NCBI GenBank assembly: GCA_963816155.1
Contig: CAWFJE010000002.1
Span: 310,001-374,000 of the forward strand
Length of the DNA stretch: 64,000 nucleotides
DNA from: JAXGXJ01 sp963816155
GTDB taxonomy: Bacteria > Actinomycetota > Thermoleophilia > RBG-16-64-13
Reading direction: 5' to 3'
In this document: positions 34,791 through 43,772 of the stretch, in pieces
How the letters are laid out: every line of letters starts with the position of its first letter
Numbering within the stretch: the stretch's first letter is position 1
Notes under the pieces: model-generated
Told to the model about the DNA's origin: nothing
Databases searched by the model: none
The model's input: only the letters and a program-made list of their open reading frames with translations
Made by a program: the position numbers and the translations under genes

Positions 34791-34814
34791 CAGTTGATAT
34801 AGATATACCGACTG
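34791..34814. promoter_or_regulatory. Imperfect palindrome before the dehydrogenase/BKACE operon
   Basis: CAGTTGATATA (34791-34801) and TATACCGACTG (34804-34814) match in 9 of 11 mirrored positions around a two-base centre, 44 bases before the dehydrogenase start. It is a candidate operator for one of the IclR proteins. ATACCGAC within it also occurs (reverse strand) at about 26955-26962 before the metallo-hydrolase gene. Confidence 0.4.
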
Positions 34815-34885
34815 GCAGACAGACGATACCGTACCCATATATCCTAATATAGGCCCTGCCCCAATTCAAGGAACCGAACAGACGA

Positions 34886-34919
34886 AGCGGCCCCGGAAGC
34901 TGCTGCTTCCGGGGCCGCT
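34886..34919 (-). terminator. Terminator after the membrane-bound molybdenum enzyme operon
   Basis: A perfect 15-pair stem (34886-34900 with 34905-34919, arms AGCGGCCCCGGAAGC and its complement) with a four-base loop, 80 bases after the catalytic subunit stop. On the minus strand TCGTCTGTTCGG follows, moderately T-rich. Confidence 0.7.
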
Positions 34920-35000
34920 CTCTGCATCATCGGCGGCGGGCTCTGCGATCCGCCTCGGCCTAGGTCACGCGGCGCGAGGCTGCGCGACGAAGATCCATGA

Positions 35001-37229
35001 TCACGGCATCTTGTCGGCCATCATCATGCTCTCCGGCACTACCCCGTACTCTTCCTGGCGGAAGACCTCTTCCGTCAGCTCCTCTTCCTTGGCCTTGTAG
35101 ACCTTGCACAAGAGACAGGTCAGGTCGGGCGAGCCGTACATGGGATCCAGATGGTCGTTGCTGGTGAGCACGTTGGGATTGGAGATGAACACGCCGTGGT
35201 AACCCTTGGCGGGCTCTTCGGGGTAGAAGCAGTTGGCCGTCGCCATGAGCATGCCCTTCTTGATGCCGGGGAAGGCACGCAGCTTCTGACGGATGCGGCC
35301 GCGCGGCGACTCTATCCAGACGATGTCACCATCCTCCACACCGTACTGAGCACAGGTCTCAGGGTGCATCTGACACGTGGGGAACTCCATGAAGCTGCGC
35401 AGCCACGGGATGTTGCGGTACTGGCCCAGGAAGTAGAAGGGCTGACGGTAACCGCTGCTCATAACAATGGGGTATTCCTTGAACAGCTCTGGCGTGGAGT
35501 AGGGGCTCTCCCCGGGTTCCCGAAACACCGGCAGGGGATCGTAGCCCAGCGACTCCAGGTGGTTCGAGTGGAACTCGAACTTGCCCGAGGGGGTCGGGAA
35601 GCCCCCGCCCTCTCTCCAGAAGTCGGTCTTATACTTGTAATAGACCTGGTCGGGACCCCAGCAGCCGCTCATGAGACGCTCGCTGAAATCCTTCCACTTG
35701 AGCGGAGTACCATCGGGCGCTTTGCCCCTGCGGATCTGATAGTCCAGCATATCCTGCTCGCTGTCCCACCACTTGTCGGGGACGACTCGTCTGCCGATCT
35801 CGTTGAAGATCCAGGCATCGGACTTGGCTTCGCCGGGTGGGTCCACGACCCTGTTGTGCGCCTCGATCATGAAGCGCGGGTGCATGTCGTAGACGTCGTC
35901 TATCTCCAGCCAGTGAGCGGCCGGCAGGATTATGTCGGCAGCCTCGGACATGGGGCCCATGAACAGGTCGACGTGCACCATGAACTCGACCTTCTCGATA
36001 GCCTCCACGACCTCTTTGGTGTTGGCCATGTGCACGATCTGCTGACCACCGACGCTCAGCCAGACCTTGATGGGGGCTTCGCCGGCATTGATGGCTTTTA
36101 CCATCGTGTCGGGGTTGCAGGTCCGGGTGGCGCCCATCTTGAATCTGTCACCACCGATGATGTGCTTCTTCATCTCGTCGGTGATGGGGAGCTCCAGGTT
36201 GAAGTCCTCTATGAGACCGGTATCGGGAAGGACCCAACTCACCATGCTGCCCGGACGCTCGATGTTGCCGGTGAGACCCATGAGGCAGGTGATGGCCCGC
36301 AGCGTGTGGCCACAGTTGGCCTGCCGCTCGAGCGAGCTGCCCACCTGGATGCAGCCGGGTGTGTCGATGGCCCACATGCGGGCCGCGGTGATGACGTCCT
36401 CCCTGGGGATCCAACAGATATTGGAGACCTTCTCGGGGGTGAAGTCCCGGGCCCGTTCGCGCAGTTCGTCGAAGCCGAAGGTCCAGTTGTCGACGAACTC
36501 CTTGTCCCACAACTCTTCCTCGAAGATCACGTTCATCATGCCCAAGGCCAGAGCGCAGTCGGTGCCCGGACGGGGCTGGATCCACAGGTTGGCACGAGTG
36601 GCATAGGCGCTCGCCCGCGGGTCGATGATGATGAGGTTCTTGACGTAGTCGAGAGAACGCATGAACCAGTAGCACATCTCTGAGTCGGCACTGCTGATCT
36701 CGAGCTGTTTGGCCCACATGATCTGCGTCTTCGGGAACTCACCACCCCAGCCATGGTAATCGCAGTAGAGACGACCGTAGCCGGTCACGAGGGCGTAGAG
36801 CCCGAGACGCGGGCTGTGGCACACATAGCCCGGCGTGATGGCGTTGCCGCTGCCGACGGAACGGGCCATGCGCATGGTGTAGCGGTTGTATCCACGTCCC
36901 GTCCCCTGGGAGACGGCGATCGTGTGCCCCCCGTAGTTCTCTCTGGCGTCGCGCATCTTCGCCGCGATCGTATCCAGAGCTTCGTCCCAGGAGATGCGCT
37001 TCCACTTGCCCTCGCCCTTTTTCCCCACTTGCTTCATGGGGTACTTGATGCGGTAGGGGTTGTCGATATGCTGGATGCTCGAGAGCCCCTTGGCGCACAT
37101 CGTGCCCTTGGTGAGGGAGTCGTAGTTGCCCTCGATCTTGACGATGACTCCGTCTTCTTTGGTGAGCTTGACCCCGCAGCCGCCGTGGCAACTCTTGCAG
37201 GTCGAATACACGACTTCTCTATTAGCCAT
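35001..37229 (-). CDS. Molybdopterin oxidoreductase catalytic subunit (DMSO reductase superfamily)
   Basis: Bis-MGD enzyme of 742 residues, starting at ATG 37229 after AGGAG. A 4Fe-4S site is given by Cys11, 14, 18 and 45 (STCKSCHGGCGV, TMCAKG). The likely metal ligand is Cys138 (GYVCHSPR), at the place of the tungsten-binding Cys of acetylene hydratase. KYPMKQVGKKGEGKWKRISWDEAL, RPGTDCALALGM, AADIILPAAHWLE and TPSGKFEFHS follow family order. There is no twin-arginine signal, so the active site faces the cytoplasm. Subunit make-up (Fe-S plus NrfD anchor) resembles polysulfide/thiosulfate reductases; the substrate is unknown. Confidence 0.88.
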   Translation of the reverse strand: MANREVVYSTCKSCHGGCGVKLTKEDGVIVKIEGNYDSLTKGTMCAKGLSSIQHIDNPYRIKYPMKQVGKKGEGKWKRISWDEALDTIAAKMRDARENYGGHTIAVSQGTGRGYNRYTMRMARSVGSGNAITPGYVCHSPRLGLYALVTGYGRLYCDYHGWGGEFPKTQIMWAKQLEISSADSEMCYWFMRSLDYVKNLIIIDPRASAYATRANLWIQPRPGTDCALALGMMNVIFEEELWDKEFVDNWTFGFDELRERARDFTPEKVSNICWIPREDVITAARMWAIDTPGCIQVGSSLERQANCGHTLRAITCLMGLTGNIERPGSMVSWVLPDTGLIEDFNLELPITDEMKKHIIGGDRFKMGATRTCNPDTMVKAINAGEAPIKVWLSVGGQQIVHMANTKEVVEAIEKVEFMVHVDLFMGPMSEAADIILPAAHWLEIDDVYDMHPRFMIEAHNRVVDPPGEAKSDAWIFNEIGRRVVPDKWWDSEQDMLDYQIRRGKAPDGTPLKWKDFSERLMSGCWGPDQVYYKYKTDFWREGGGFPTPSGKFEFHSNHLESLGYDPLPVFREPGESPYSTPELFKEYPIVMSSGYRQPFYFLGQYRNIPWLRSFMEFPTCQMHPETCAQYGVEDGDIVWIESPRGRIRQKLRAFPGIKKGMLMATANCFYPEEPAKGYHGVFISNPNVLTSNDHLDPMYGSPDLTCLLCKVYKAKEEELTEEVFRQEEYGVVPESMMMADKMP

Positions 37230-37257
37230 CAGTGTCTCCTCAACACTCGCCCGGGGC

Positions 37258-38229
37258 CTAGTAGGCCTGAGCTTTGGGAAGAAGGGGCCGGTAGATGCCC
37301 ACTTTGAGGACTCCATACTTCAGTGAGAAAGCCCCGATCGTGTGACATATGATCGCGAAGATCAGCAGGCCGGTGGCGGCCTCCTGACCCGTGAAGTAGC
37401 TGGCGATCGAGATGACGAGCGGGACGATGATCCCCAGGACCACGATGCCAAGCCAGAACACCCAGGCCACGTGGCCGCGGATGAGTTCCCTCACGGACAA
37501 CTCAGCTGTAGTCGACTGGTAGTTGGCGTTGACGAGATAGCTCACGATGAGCAGGGAGTTGATGATGAGCATGATCCGCGTGGCCGATTCGGCGACGGTG
37601 ACGACATCTTCCCCGGCTACGAGCCCCACGGCCATGATGAGAGCCAGACCGTCGGCCACCCCCATGAACAGGAACACGATGGGCAGAAGGCCGGTGTTCC
37701 AGAAGGGGACGCTCTTGCAGTAGCTCATGGCGAAGCCGCAGTAGACCGCCGTCATGACGCAGAAGACGCCGGCGAGGACCATGAAGACGTAGTTGGCCGC
37801 CCAGACCCCGGAACTGTCGGACACGTCATAGGCGATCAGCCCCTGCATGATGAGCTGCAGCGCACCGAAGGCGAGGAAGATCATGGTGAAGACGATGCCG
37901 CGGGCGAACCAGGACGTCTTCCAAGCGTTGCTGAAGGGCGGGAATGCCTTCCAGAAGCGCCAGGGCTTACCAAGGTAGGCCAGGTGCAGAGGCAGCTTGA
38001 ACACGGCGATCATGATCCAACCGAAGATGCCGGCCCAGAAAGCAGTGAGGGCGAACTCCTGCCCGAGGGCAAAGAAGAGCGAGACGAGATAGAGCCCGGT
38101 GCCGAGAGCCGAGAATACTTCCGCCAGCCAGACGAGCAGGCCCTTGCCCTGGATCCATTCGGTCTGCGCCATGGGCTTGATCATCCATTCATGGGTGACC
38201 ATCCACTGACGATTGGTCTTAGCGTTCAT
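37258..38229 (-). CDS. nrfD: NrfD/PsrC-family membrane anchor subunit
   Basis: Polytopic quinone-interacting subunit of 323 residues with about eight to nine hydrophobic helices (LVWLAEVFSALGTGLYLVSL, NYVFMVLAGVFCVMTAVYCG, IVVLGIIVPLVISIASYF). ATG 38229 follows GGGGGAG. HLAYLGKPWRFWKAFPPFSNAWKTSW is the typical NrfD loop. It anchors the neighbouring Fe-S and molybdenum subunits and exchanges electrons with menaquinone. It sits 17 bases after the Fe-S gene and 28 before the catalytic gene. Confidence 0.88.
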   Translation of the reverse strand: MNAKTNRQWMVTHEWMIKPMAQTEWIQGKGLLVWLAEVFSALGTGLYLVSLFFALGQEFALTAFWAGIFGWIMIAVFKLPLHLAYLGKPWRFWKAFPPFSNAWKTSWFARGIVFTMIFLAFGALQLIMQGLIAYDVSDSSGVWAANYVFMVLAGVFCVMTAVYCGFAMSYCKSVPFWNTGLLPIVFLFMGVADGLALIMAVGLVAGEDVVTVAESATRIMLIINSLLIVSYLVNANYQSTTAELSVRELIRGHVAWVFWLGIVVLGIIVPLVISIASYFTGQEAATGLLIFAIICHTIGAFSLKYGVLKVGIYRPLLPKAQAY

Positions 38230-38246
38230 GTATCTCCCCCCTCGCC

Positions 38247-39020
38247 CTATTCGCAGTTCTTCTTGGCCAGCAACGGCTTCGATACTTCATAGACCGTGCT
38301 CAGATGCTGGATGTGACTTCCCGTCTGGTCTTCGATGGGGGCCTTGTTCGAAGGATTGTCACCCAGTCTGTAGTCTATGTAGTAGACCGAAGGATCCGTA
38401 CCGTACTCGGCATGCAGCACGAAGCCGTGCTTCTGTTTGATCAACTTGGAAACGTTGCTGTTCGGATCGTCCAGGTCACCGAAGGTCAGAGCCCGCGCCT
38501 GGCAGGTGTTGACGCAGGCCGGGGAAGCGTCGCGGTCGATGCCCGGAGTCAGCCCCTTGGCCAAGCCCTCGTCGATCTTCTCAGCACAGAAGTTGCACTT
38601 CTCGGTGGTCCCAACCGTATGCGGATAGAGCTTCTTGCCCTTCTTCTCGAAAGAGGTCTGAGCATGCTCGGGGAAGTAGTTGGGATTCCGCTTCCTGGAC
38701 AGATAGGTGCGGTTCTGGTAGGGGCAGGCGATGACGCAGTAACGGCAGCCGAAGCACTTGTCGCGGTCGATGACGACGATGCCGTCCTCCCGCTTGTGAG
38801 AGGCCTCGGTCGGACAGGCGTCCACGCAAGGAGCATCTTTGCACTGATTGCACCGCACCGGGTAGGTGGAGACGTCGACGTTCACACCGTCATCCACTTC
38901 GAGGGCCACGAGGCGTGGCCAGGTGACACGCAAGGGCAGGAAGTGCTCGATCCTGCACGCGGACACACAGGCGTGGCAACGCGTGCACTTGGCGAGGTTG
39001 ATGACCATTCCCCATCTCAT
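38247..39020 (-). CDS. Four-cluster ferredoxin-type electron transfer subunit
   Basis: DmsB/PsrB-like Fe-S subunit of 257 residues. Cysteine groups CTRCHACVSAC, CNQCKDAPCVDAC, CFGCRYCVIAC, CNFC and CVNTC can hold four 4Fe-4S clusters. ATG 39020 is chosen over 39071 because MRWGMVINLAKC is the usual N-terminus and GGGAG precedes it. It transfers electrons between the NrfD anchor and the molybdenum subunit. First gene of the three-gene operon. The 340-base region 39021-39360 before it holds its promoter area and the hairpin at 39233-39260; no gene was seen there. Confidence 0.9.
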   Translation of the reverse strand: MRWGMVINLAKCTRCHACVSACRIEHFLPLRVTWPRLVALEVDDGVNVDVSTYPVRCNQCKDAPCVDACPTEASHKREDGIVVIDRDKCFGCRYCVIACPYQNRTYLSRKRNPNYFPEHAQTSFEKKGKKLYPHTVGTTEKCNFCAEKIDEGLAKGLTPGIDRDASPACVNTCQARALTFGDLDDPNSNVSKLIKQKHGFVLHAEYGTDPSVYYIDYRLGDNPSNKAPIEDQTGSHIQHLSTVYEVSKPLLAKKNCE

Positions 39021-39232
39021 CGTAGGTGCTTCTCCCCCTGATATGTGGTAGACGTCCCCTTCACGACACAACCGAGCAGGTTATCGCTGTGCAACATTCT
39101 AACATTTTCTGGATGATATCGACGTTCCATTTCTGGTATGGAGCGACCGAGACTACGGGGTCTGAAACGGGATTTCCGCAACACAGCGCCGACGGATCCC
39201 ATGCTCTTCCGACCCGCCTATGATAAGGGAAA

Positions 39233-39260
39233 GACCTCGGCCGCGCGCGCGGCCGAGGTC
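39233..39260 (-). terminator. Terminator after reverse rubrerythrin
   Basis: A perfect 28-base palindrome, arms GACCTCGGCCGCGC and complement, with no separate loop. On the minus strand TTTCCCTTATC follows. It is 100 bases after the rubrerythrin stop and before the Fe-S subunit gene, so it can insulate that operon. Confidence 0.75.
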
Positions 39261-39360
39261 TCAGGACAAGCCATCAGTGGGCGGAGCCCACGGACCGACG
39301 ACGAAGTATCGCCCCGGAAGGTGCGCCCAGGCGGCCAAGGCTCCGCTGGTCAGCAGCCTG

Positions 39361-39903
39361 CTAAGCGAAATAGCGGTCGAGCAGGCCCTTGAAGGCTTTG
39401 CCGTGACGAGCTTCGTCCCTGGCCATCTCGTGGACCGTGTCGTGGATGGCGTCGTAGCCAAGCTCCTTGGCCAGCTTGGCCAGTTCGACCTTGCCCTCTG
39501 TGGCGCCGTATTCAGCCTCCACCCGCATGGCAAGATTCGTCTTGGAGTCGGGCGAGACGACCTCGCCGAGCAGTTCGGCGAAACGGGAGGCATGGTCCGC
39601 CTCTTCATAGGCGATGCGCTTGTAGGCCTCCGCGACCTCGGGATATCCCTGCCTGTCGGCAGCCCTCGACATGGCCAGATACATGCCCACTTCGCTGCAC
39701 TCGCCGTCGAAGTTGTTCTTCAGCCCTTCGATGATCCGGGGATCGACGTCCTTGGCCACGCCGATGACGTGTTCCGCCGCCCAATCGGCGTTGGTCTCGG
39801 TCGCAAGGACGAACCGAGCGGCCGGCGCCTTGCACTGCGGGCAGTTCTCCGGGGGTTCGTCGCCTTCGTGGACGTAGCCACACACCAGACACCTGTACTT
39901 CAT
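39361..39903 (-). CDS. rbr: Reverse rubrerythrin
   Basis: Peroxide-reducing protein of anaerobes, 180 residues. In this type the rubredoxin domain is N-terminal (MKYRCLVCGYVHEGDEPPENCPQCKAP, cited here as two CxxC pairs at residues 5-8 and 21-24). The ferritin-like diiron domain follows (FDGECSEVGMYLAMSRAADR, YEEADHASRFAELLGE, VHEMARDEARHGKAF). ATG 39903 follows AGGAGG by six bases. It is divergent from the GlmU-like gene. Presence supports exposure to oxygen stress in an anaerobic cell. Confidence 0.93.
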   Translation of the reverse strand: MKYRCLVCGYVHEGDEPPENCPQCKAPAARFVLATETNADWAAEHVIGVAKDVDPRIIEGLKNNFDGECSEVGMYLAMSRAADRQGYPEVAEAYKRIAYEEADHASRFAELLGEVVSPDSKTNLAMRVEAEYGATEGKVELAKLAKELGYDAIHDTVHEMARDEARHGKAFKGLLDRYFA

Positions 39904-39964
39904 CGTAACCTCCTGGGGTATTTTCCCATCTATCATAGCCGCTGACGTTGCGGGCCATCAAGCA

Positions 39965-40002
39965 GCATACCCCCGGGCCCGTCAGAGTATGCCCCCTTGA
40001 CA
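39965..40002 (+). promoter_or_regulatory. Candidate promoter/operator of the GlmU-like/glmM operon
   Basis: GCATAC (39965-39970) and GTATGC (39987-39992) are inverted repeats 16 bases apart, each followed by a C-run. A perfect -35 hexamer TTGACA follows at 39997-40002. No good -10 was found at 16-18 bases, so the promoter call is weak. Confidence 0.3.
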
Positions 40003-40106
40003 TTGGCTTCGTGGTGAGTAACGCTTGCCGCGCCTCTCGCGTGTCGCGGACCGTGACAGGCACGGACCGCAAAGGACAACGAGCCCACCCACGAGGAGAG
40101 CTAGGC

Positions 40107-41315
40107 ATGGAACTCCGTCCTCGCAGCTACGAGAAGGTGGCGCAGTTGATCGACAGGGGTGTCGCCATCCCCAACCCCCTGACCATCGATATCGGCGACG
40201 AGGTCGACATCGACCGTATCTCCGGTCAGGATGTGACTCTCTTCCCCGGCTGCCGCATCTACGGAGCAGGGACCGCTATCTCCAGCGGGGTCAGCCTGGG
40301 TGCCGAGGCACCCGTCACCGTCGACGACTGCCGCCTGGGCCCCGGCGTCCAGCTGCGGGGGGGATACTGCACCCGCTCGGTGTTTCTTGAGGGAGTCGTG
40401 ATGGGCTCGGCGGCGCAGGTGCGCGAGACCTGCCTGCTCGAGGAACAATCCCGAGGCGCCCACGGCGCTGGTCTCAAACAGACCATCCTTTTCCCGTTCG
40501 CGACTCTCGGTAGCCTGATCAACTTCTGCGACTGCCTGATGGCCGGGGGCACGAGCCTGACCGACCACAGCGAGGTGGGGAGCTCGTACGTCCACTTCAA
40601 CTTCACCCCCGCAGGCGACAAGAGCACCCCTTCTCTCTTCGGTGACGTGCCCCGCGGCGTGATGCTCGACCAGCCCCCGATCTTCCTCGGGGGACAGGGC
40701 GGAGCGGTGGGACCGATCAGGGTGGCTTACGGAACCGTGACCGCGGCGGGTGCGGTGCTCCGCGAAGACCTGCTCGAGGAGGGGCAGTTGGTGGTGCCGT
40801 CCCCCCCTCGCGGTTTCAAGCGCCACTTCCGCCGTGAAGGCTACGTGGACCTCCGCCGCATGGTCCGCAACAACGTCCTCTACTTGGCCAATCTGGCGGC
40901 ACTCGAGGTCTGGTACCGCGAGGTGAGAAGACCCTTCTTCGCCCGGCAGGAACTGGGTGATCTCATCTACGAGGGCGCACTGGAGGTCTTGGCGGCCGCT
41001 CGGTGCGAGCGAAGCGGCCGGCTGCTCACCATGACGGGCAAGGCTGCACGAGCCGGCGACGCCGGGAGCGAGTTCGCCGATAAGGGGGCCGACCTGTGCG
41101 CACTCTTCGCAGACCCGGCGAAAGCCCCGCCCAGCCGGGCGTTCCAAAGCGCGCTGGCTGCGGCCGGCACCGCTGAGGATGTGAGCTACCTGGAGTGGAT
41201 ACGCGCCCTCTCACCTGCGGCACGCGCTGCCGGCACAGAGTGGCTGCAGGATGTGGTCGACTCCCTGTGCACCGAAGCGGGACGACTCCTGAAGGATCCG
41301 CGACTGTTCGATTGA
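40107..41315 (+). CDS. GlmU-like left-handed beta-helix protein (no nucleotidyltransferase domain)
   Basis: Protein of 402 residues resembling the sugar-nucleotide acyl/acetyltransferase half of GlmU-type proteins, usually named UDP-GlcNAc pyrophosphorylase-like. The first 250 residues form hexapeptide turns (PGCRIYGAGTAISSGVSLGAEAPVTVDDC, LGSLINFCDCLMAGGTS, VGSSYVHFNFTPAGDKSTPS). A helical C-terminus follows (NNVLYLANLAALEVWYREVR). ATG 40107 follows AGGAG by eight bases. Directly upstream of glmM (40 bases), which suggests a role in amino-sugar nucleotide synthesis; activity is unproven since the N-terminal uridylyltransferase domain is absent. Confidence 0.75.
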   Translation: MELRPRSYEKVAQLIDRGVAIPNPLTIDIGDEVDIDRISGQDVTLFPGCRIYGAGTAISSGVSLGAEAPVTVDDCRLGPGVQLRGGYCTRSVFLEGVVMGSAAQVRETCLLEEQSRGAHGAGLKQTILFPFATLGSLINFCDCLMAGGTSLTDHSEVGSSYVHFNFTPAGDKSTPSLFGDVPRGVMLDQPPIFLGGQGGAVGPIRVAYGTVTAAGAVLREDLLEEGQLVVPSPPRGFKRHFRREGYVDLRRMVRNNVLYLANLAALEVWYREVRRPFFARQELGDLIYEGALEVLAAARCERSGRLLTMTGKAARAGDAGSEFADKGADLCALFADPAKAPPSRAFQSALAAAGTAEDVSYLEWIRALSPAARAAGTEWLQDVVDSLCTEAGRLLKDPRLFD

Positions 41316-41355
41316 GGCTCTCCACCGGCAGAGCACGACTTTGGAGGACGACCGC

Positions 41356-42714
41356 ATGGCGAGACTGTTCGGAACGGACGGCATACGAGGTGAGGCCAAC
41401 CGCTACCCCATCGACGGAGCCACGGCTTTCTCGCTGGGTCAGGCGGTCACGTACCTCCTCCGCCACGACGCTCGCACGGCTCCCAGGGTCGTCATCGGTA
41501 GGGACACGCGCATCTCCGGCAGCATGCTGGAGTGCGCGCTCGCCGCGGGAGTGACGTCCATGGGCGGGCTGGCACGTCTCGTAGGTGTCCTGCCCACGCC
41601 CGCGATCGCCTTCCTGACGGTCGCGGACGGAGCCGACGCGGGCCTTGTCATCTCGGCTTCACACAATCCCTATCAGGACAACGGCGTCAAGCTCTTCTCG
41701 GCGGCCGGTCTCAAACTTACCGACGAGCAGGAGGACGAGATGGAGCGGCTGCTCCGAGCCGGCTCCCTGCCGGATGCGGTGCCCGGTCCGCGCGATCTGG
41801 GCACGATCTCGTTTCCGACCGACGGTCCGGGGCGCTACGTAGCCTTCCTCCGAAGCGTCTTCCCCGCCGGACTCTCCCTCGAGGGTGTGAAGGTGGTGCT
41901 CGATACGGCCAACGGTGCCACGTCCGGGGTGGCACCCGCCGTGTTCGCGGCGCTCGGGGCGAACGTGACGACCATCCACGATGCTCCTGACGGTTTCAAC
42001 ATCAACGAGGATTGTGGCTCCCAGCACACGGAGGACCTGCGAAGGGCCGTGATAGGGACAGGAGCCGCAGTGGGGCTCGCCTTCGACGGAGACGGCGATC
42101 GTCTGAGGGCCGTGGATGAGAAGGGCCAAGAGTTGACCGGGGATCAGAGCCTGATCATCTGCGCCAAGATGCTCAAGGACGAAGGCCGACTCAAGAACGA
42201 CCTCCTGGTGTCGACGGTCATGAGCAACATGGGGCTGAGCGTGGCCTGCGACAGGCTCGGGCTCAGGAACCATGCCGCCAAAGTGGGCGACCGCTATGTG
42301 CTGGAGGACATGCGTCGCCTGGGAGCTGTACTCGGCGGCGAAGAATCCGGTCACATGATCTTCCTCGACCATCAGACGACGGGCGACGGCATCCTCGCCG
42401 GACTCCAGATCGTGGCGGCCATGCTCAAAGCGGATCGACCCCTCTCCGAACTGGCGGGGCTGATGGAAGTGTTTCCCCAGACCCTGCTGAACGTGCCGGT
42501 GGCGAGCAAACCGGCCCTCGCTTCCGTGCCTGCGATCGTTGAGGCGATCGCGAAGGCGGAGGTCGAGCTGCAAGGCCGAGGCAGGGTCTTGATCCGTTAC
42601 TCGGGCACGCAGGACCTGTGTCGGGTGATGGTCGAAGGACCGACCCTGGAGAGCACCGAACGACTCGCGGCCGAGTTGGCGCGGGTCGTCGAGTCTGCGC
42701 TGGGAGGCTGCTGA
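41356..42714 (+). CDS. glmM: Phosphoglucosamine mutase
   Basis: Converts glucosamine-6-phosphate to glucosamine-1-phosphate for peptidoglycan precursors, 452 residues. The phosphoserine loop is ISASHNPYQDNG (Ser102), the Mg site DGDGDR, the sugar-binding GEESGH and the phosphate-binding RYSGTQDLCRVMVEG. MARLFGTDGIRGEAN is the typical N-terminus. ATG 41356 follows GGAGG by eight bases. Confidence 0.95.
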   Translation: MARLFGTDGIRGEANRYPIDGATAFSLGQAVTYLLRHDARTAPRVVIGRDTRISGSMLECALAAGVTSMGGLARLVGVLPTPAIAFLTVADGADAGLVISASHNPYQDNGVKLFSAAGLKLTDEQEDEMERLLRAGSLPDAVPGPRDLGTISFPTDGPGRYVAFLRSVFPAGLSLEGVKVVLDTANGATSGVAPAVFAALGANVTTIHDAPDGFNINEDCGSQHTEDLRRAVIGTGAAVGLAFDGDGDRLRAVDEKGQELTGDQSLIICAKMLKDEGRLKNDLLVSTVMSNMGLSVACDRLGLRNHAAKVGDRYVLEDMRRLGAVLGGEESGHMIFLDHQTTGDGILAGLQIVAAMLKADRPLSELAGLMEVFPQTLLNVPVASKPALASVPAIVEAIAKAEVELQGRGRVLIRYSGTQDLCRVMVEGPTLESTERLAAELARVVESALGGC

Positions 42715-42757
42715 ACCATGACGCTTCGCCCCATGAATACGCCGGCCACGGGCGAGT

Positions 42758-43684
42758 GTGATGACCGGTCCTGACCTGGAAGCCCGCATACTCGCTCTGC
42801 TGGAGCAGCAGGGACCCCACACGGGGGGCGGGATTCGCGACGCGCTGTTCGACGCACACCCCTTCGAGCAGTGGAAGACGTGCGCCCTCTCTCCGCGGCT
42901 CAGCATCCGGCGGGTGGGGGAGCGCTATCTGCGCCTTGACGAGAAGGTCGAGGGATACGCCCGCCTTTCTCCCTCGATCTTGCGAGAGTTCCTCACCTAC
43001 TCGGTGGTCGGGCTCGTCGATGATCCCGCTGCCCTGGAGACCAAGACCCAGCAATTGGAGGCCTCAATTCGCACCATCAGCGCCGGGAAGCGCAGGTTGG
43101 CCTCACGAATAGTGGATGAGGTCGTCGCCAAGCTGCCCCAGGATCAACTCGGCGAAGACGCTTTCGCAGTGCTGGTGGCCGGCGATCTGGTTTTCGACAT
43201 GGCCCACGAAGCGCCTCGCCCGGAGCGAAGCACGGGACAGATGGTCCGCGGCTCCGACCTCGACCTGGTGGTCATCCTCGATGATCCCGCTCCCGCCTCC
43301 CTCGAGGGGTTGTTGGACGATGCCATCTACCAGCAGAAGCACCGCTACCTCATCAATCCCTCGCTACGCGAGGAGATCGACTACGCCATCAAGCGCTTGG
43401 CCAGAGTGAGGGAGCAGGCTGAATTCCGCGCCTTCCACGATATGGTCTCGTGCAAGATCATCGATGAATCCCAACTTCTGTACGGCAGCCGGAGACTGTT
43501 CGACGCCGCCAAGGGCTTCATCCGGGAGAGGGGCATCCCCGAGGAACTGGAGAGGATGCAGGAGCAGGCCCTCGCCGGCCGGCTGGCGGCAGAGCAGCGC
43601 CTGCTTGACATCGGCAACGGAGCGGTCGCACAGGCTGACAAGAACCTCTTCTGCGGCACCGAGGAGGTAGAGGAGTTCGAATGA
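42758..43684 (+). CDS. Nucleotidyltransferase-like protein of unknown function
   Basis: Soluble protein of 308 residues, not recognised as a named family. The first 70 residues look like a winged helix (ILALLEQQGPHTGGGIRDALF, RRVGERYLRLDEKVEG). A helical hairpin follows (LETKTQQLEASIRTISAGKR), then a pol-beta-type nucleotidyltransferase signature (VRGSDLDLVVILDD, about residue 165), consistent with transfer of nucleotides to a protein or small molecule. It is 43 bases after glmM on the same strand. GTG 42758 or the next codon ATG can start it. Confidence 0.6.
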   Translation: MMTGPDLEARILALLEQQGPHTGGGIRDALFDAHPFEQWKTCALSPRLSIRRVGERYLRLDEKVEGYARLSPSILREFLTYSVVGLVDDPAALETKTQQLEASIRTISAGKRRLASRIVDEVVAKLPQDQLGEDAFAVLVAGDLVFDMAHEAPRPERSTGQMVRGSDLDLVVILDDPAPASLEGLLDDAIYQQKHRYLINPSLREEIDYAIKRLARVREQAEFRAFHDMVSCKIIDESQLLYGSRRLFDAAKGFIRERGIPEELERMQEQALAGRLAAEQRLLDIGNGAVAQADKNLFCGTEEVEEFE

Positions 43685-43772
43685 AGGTCCTTCGAGCCGC
43701 GGTTGGTCGCGAGGCTTGGATCGGTGCAGGACGGGGAACAAACAGACAAACCGCTACGAGTAGGAGGCTTCC

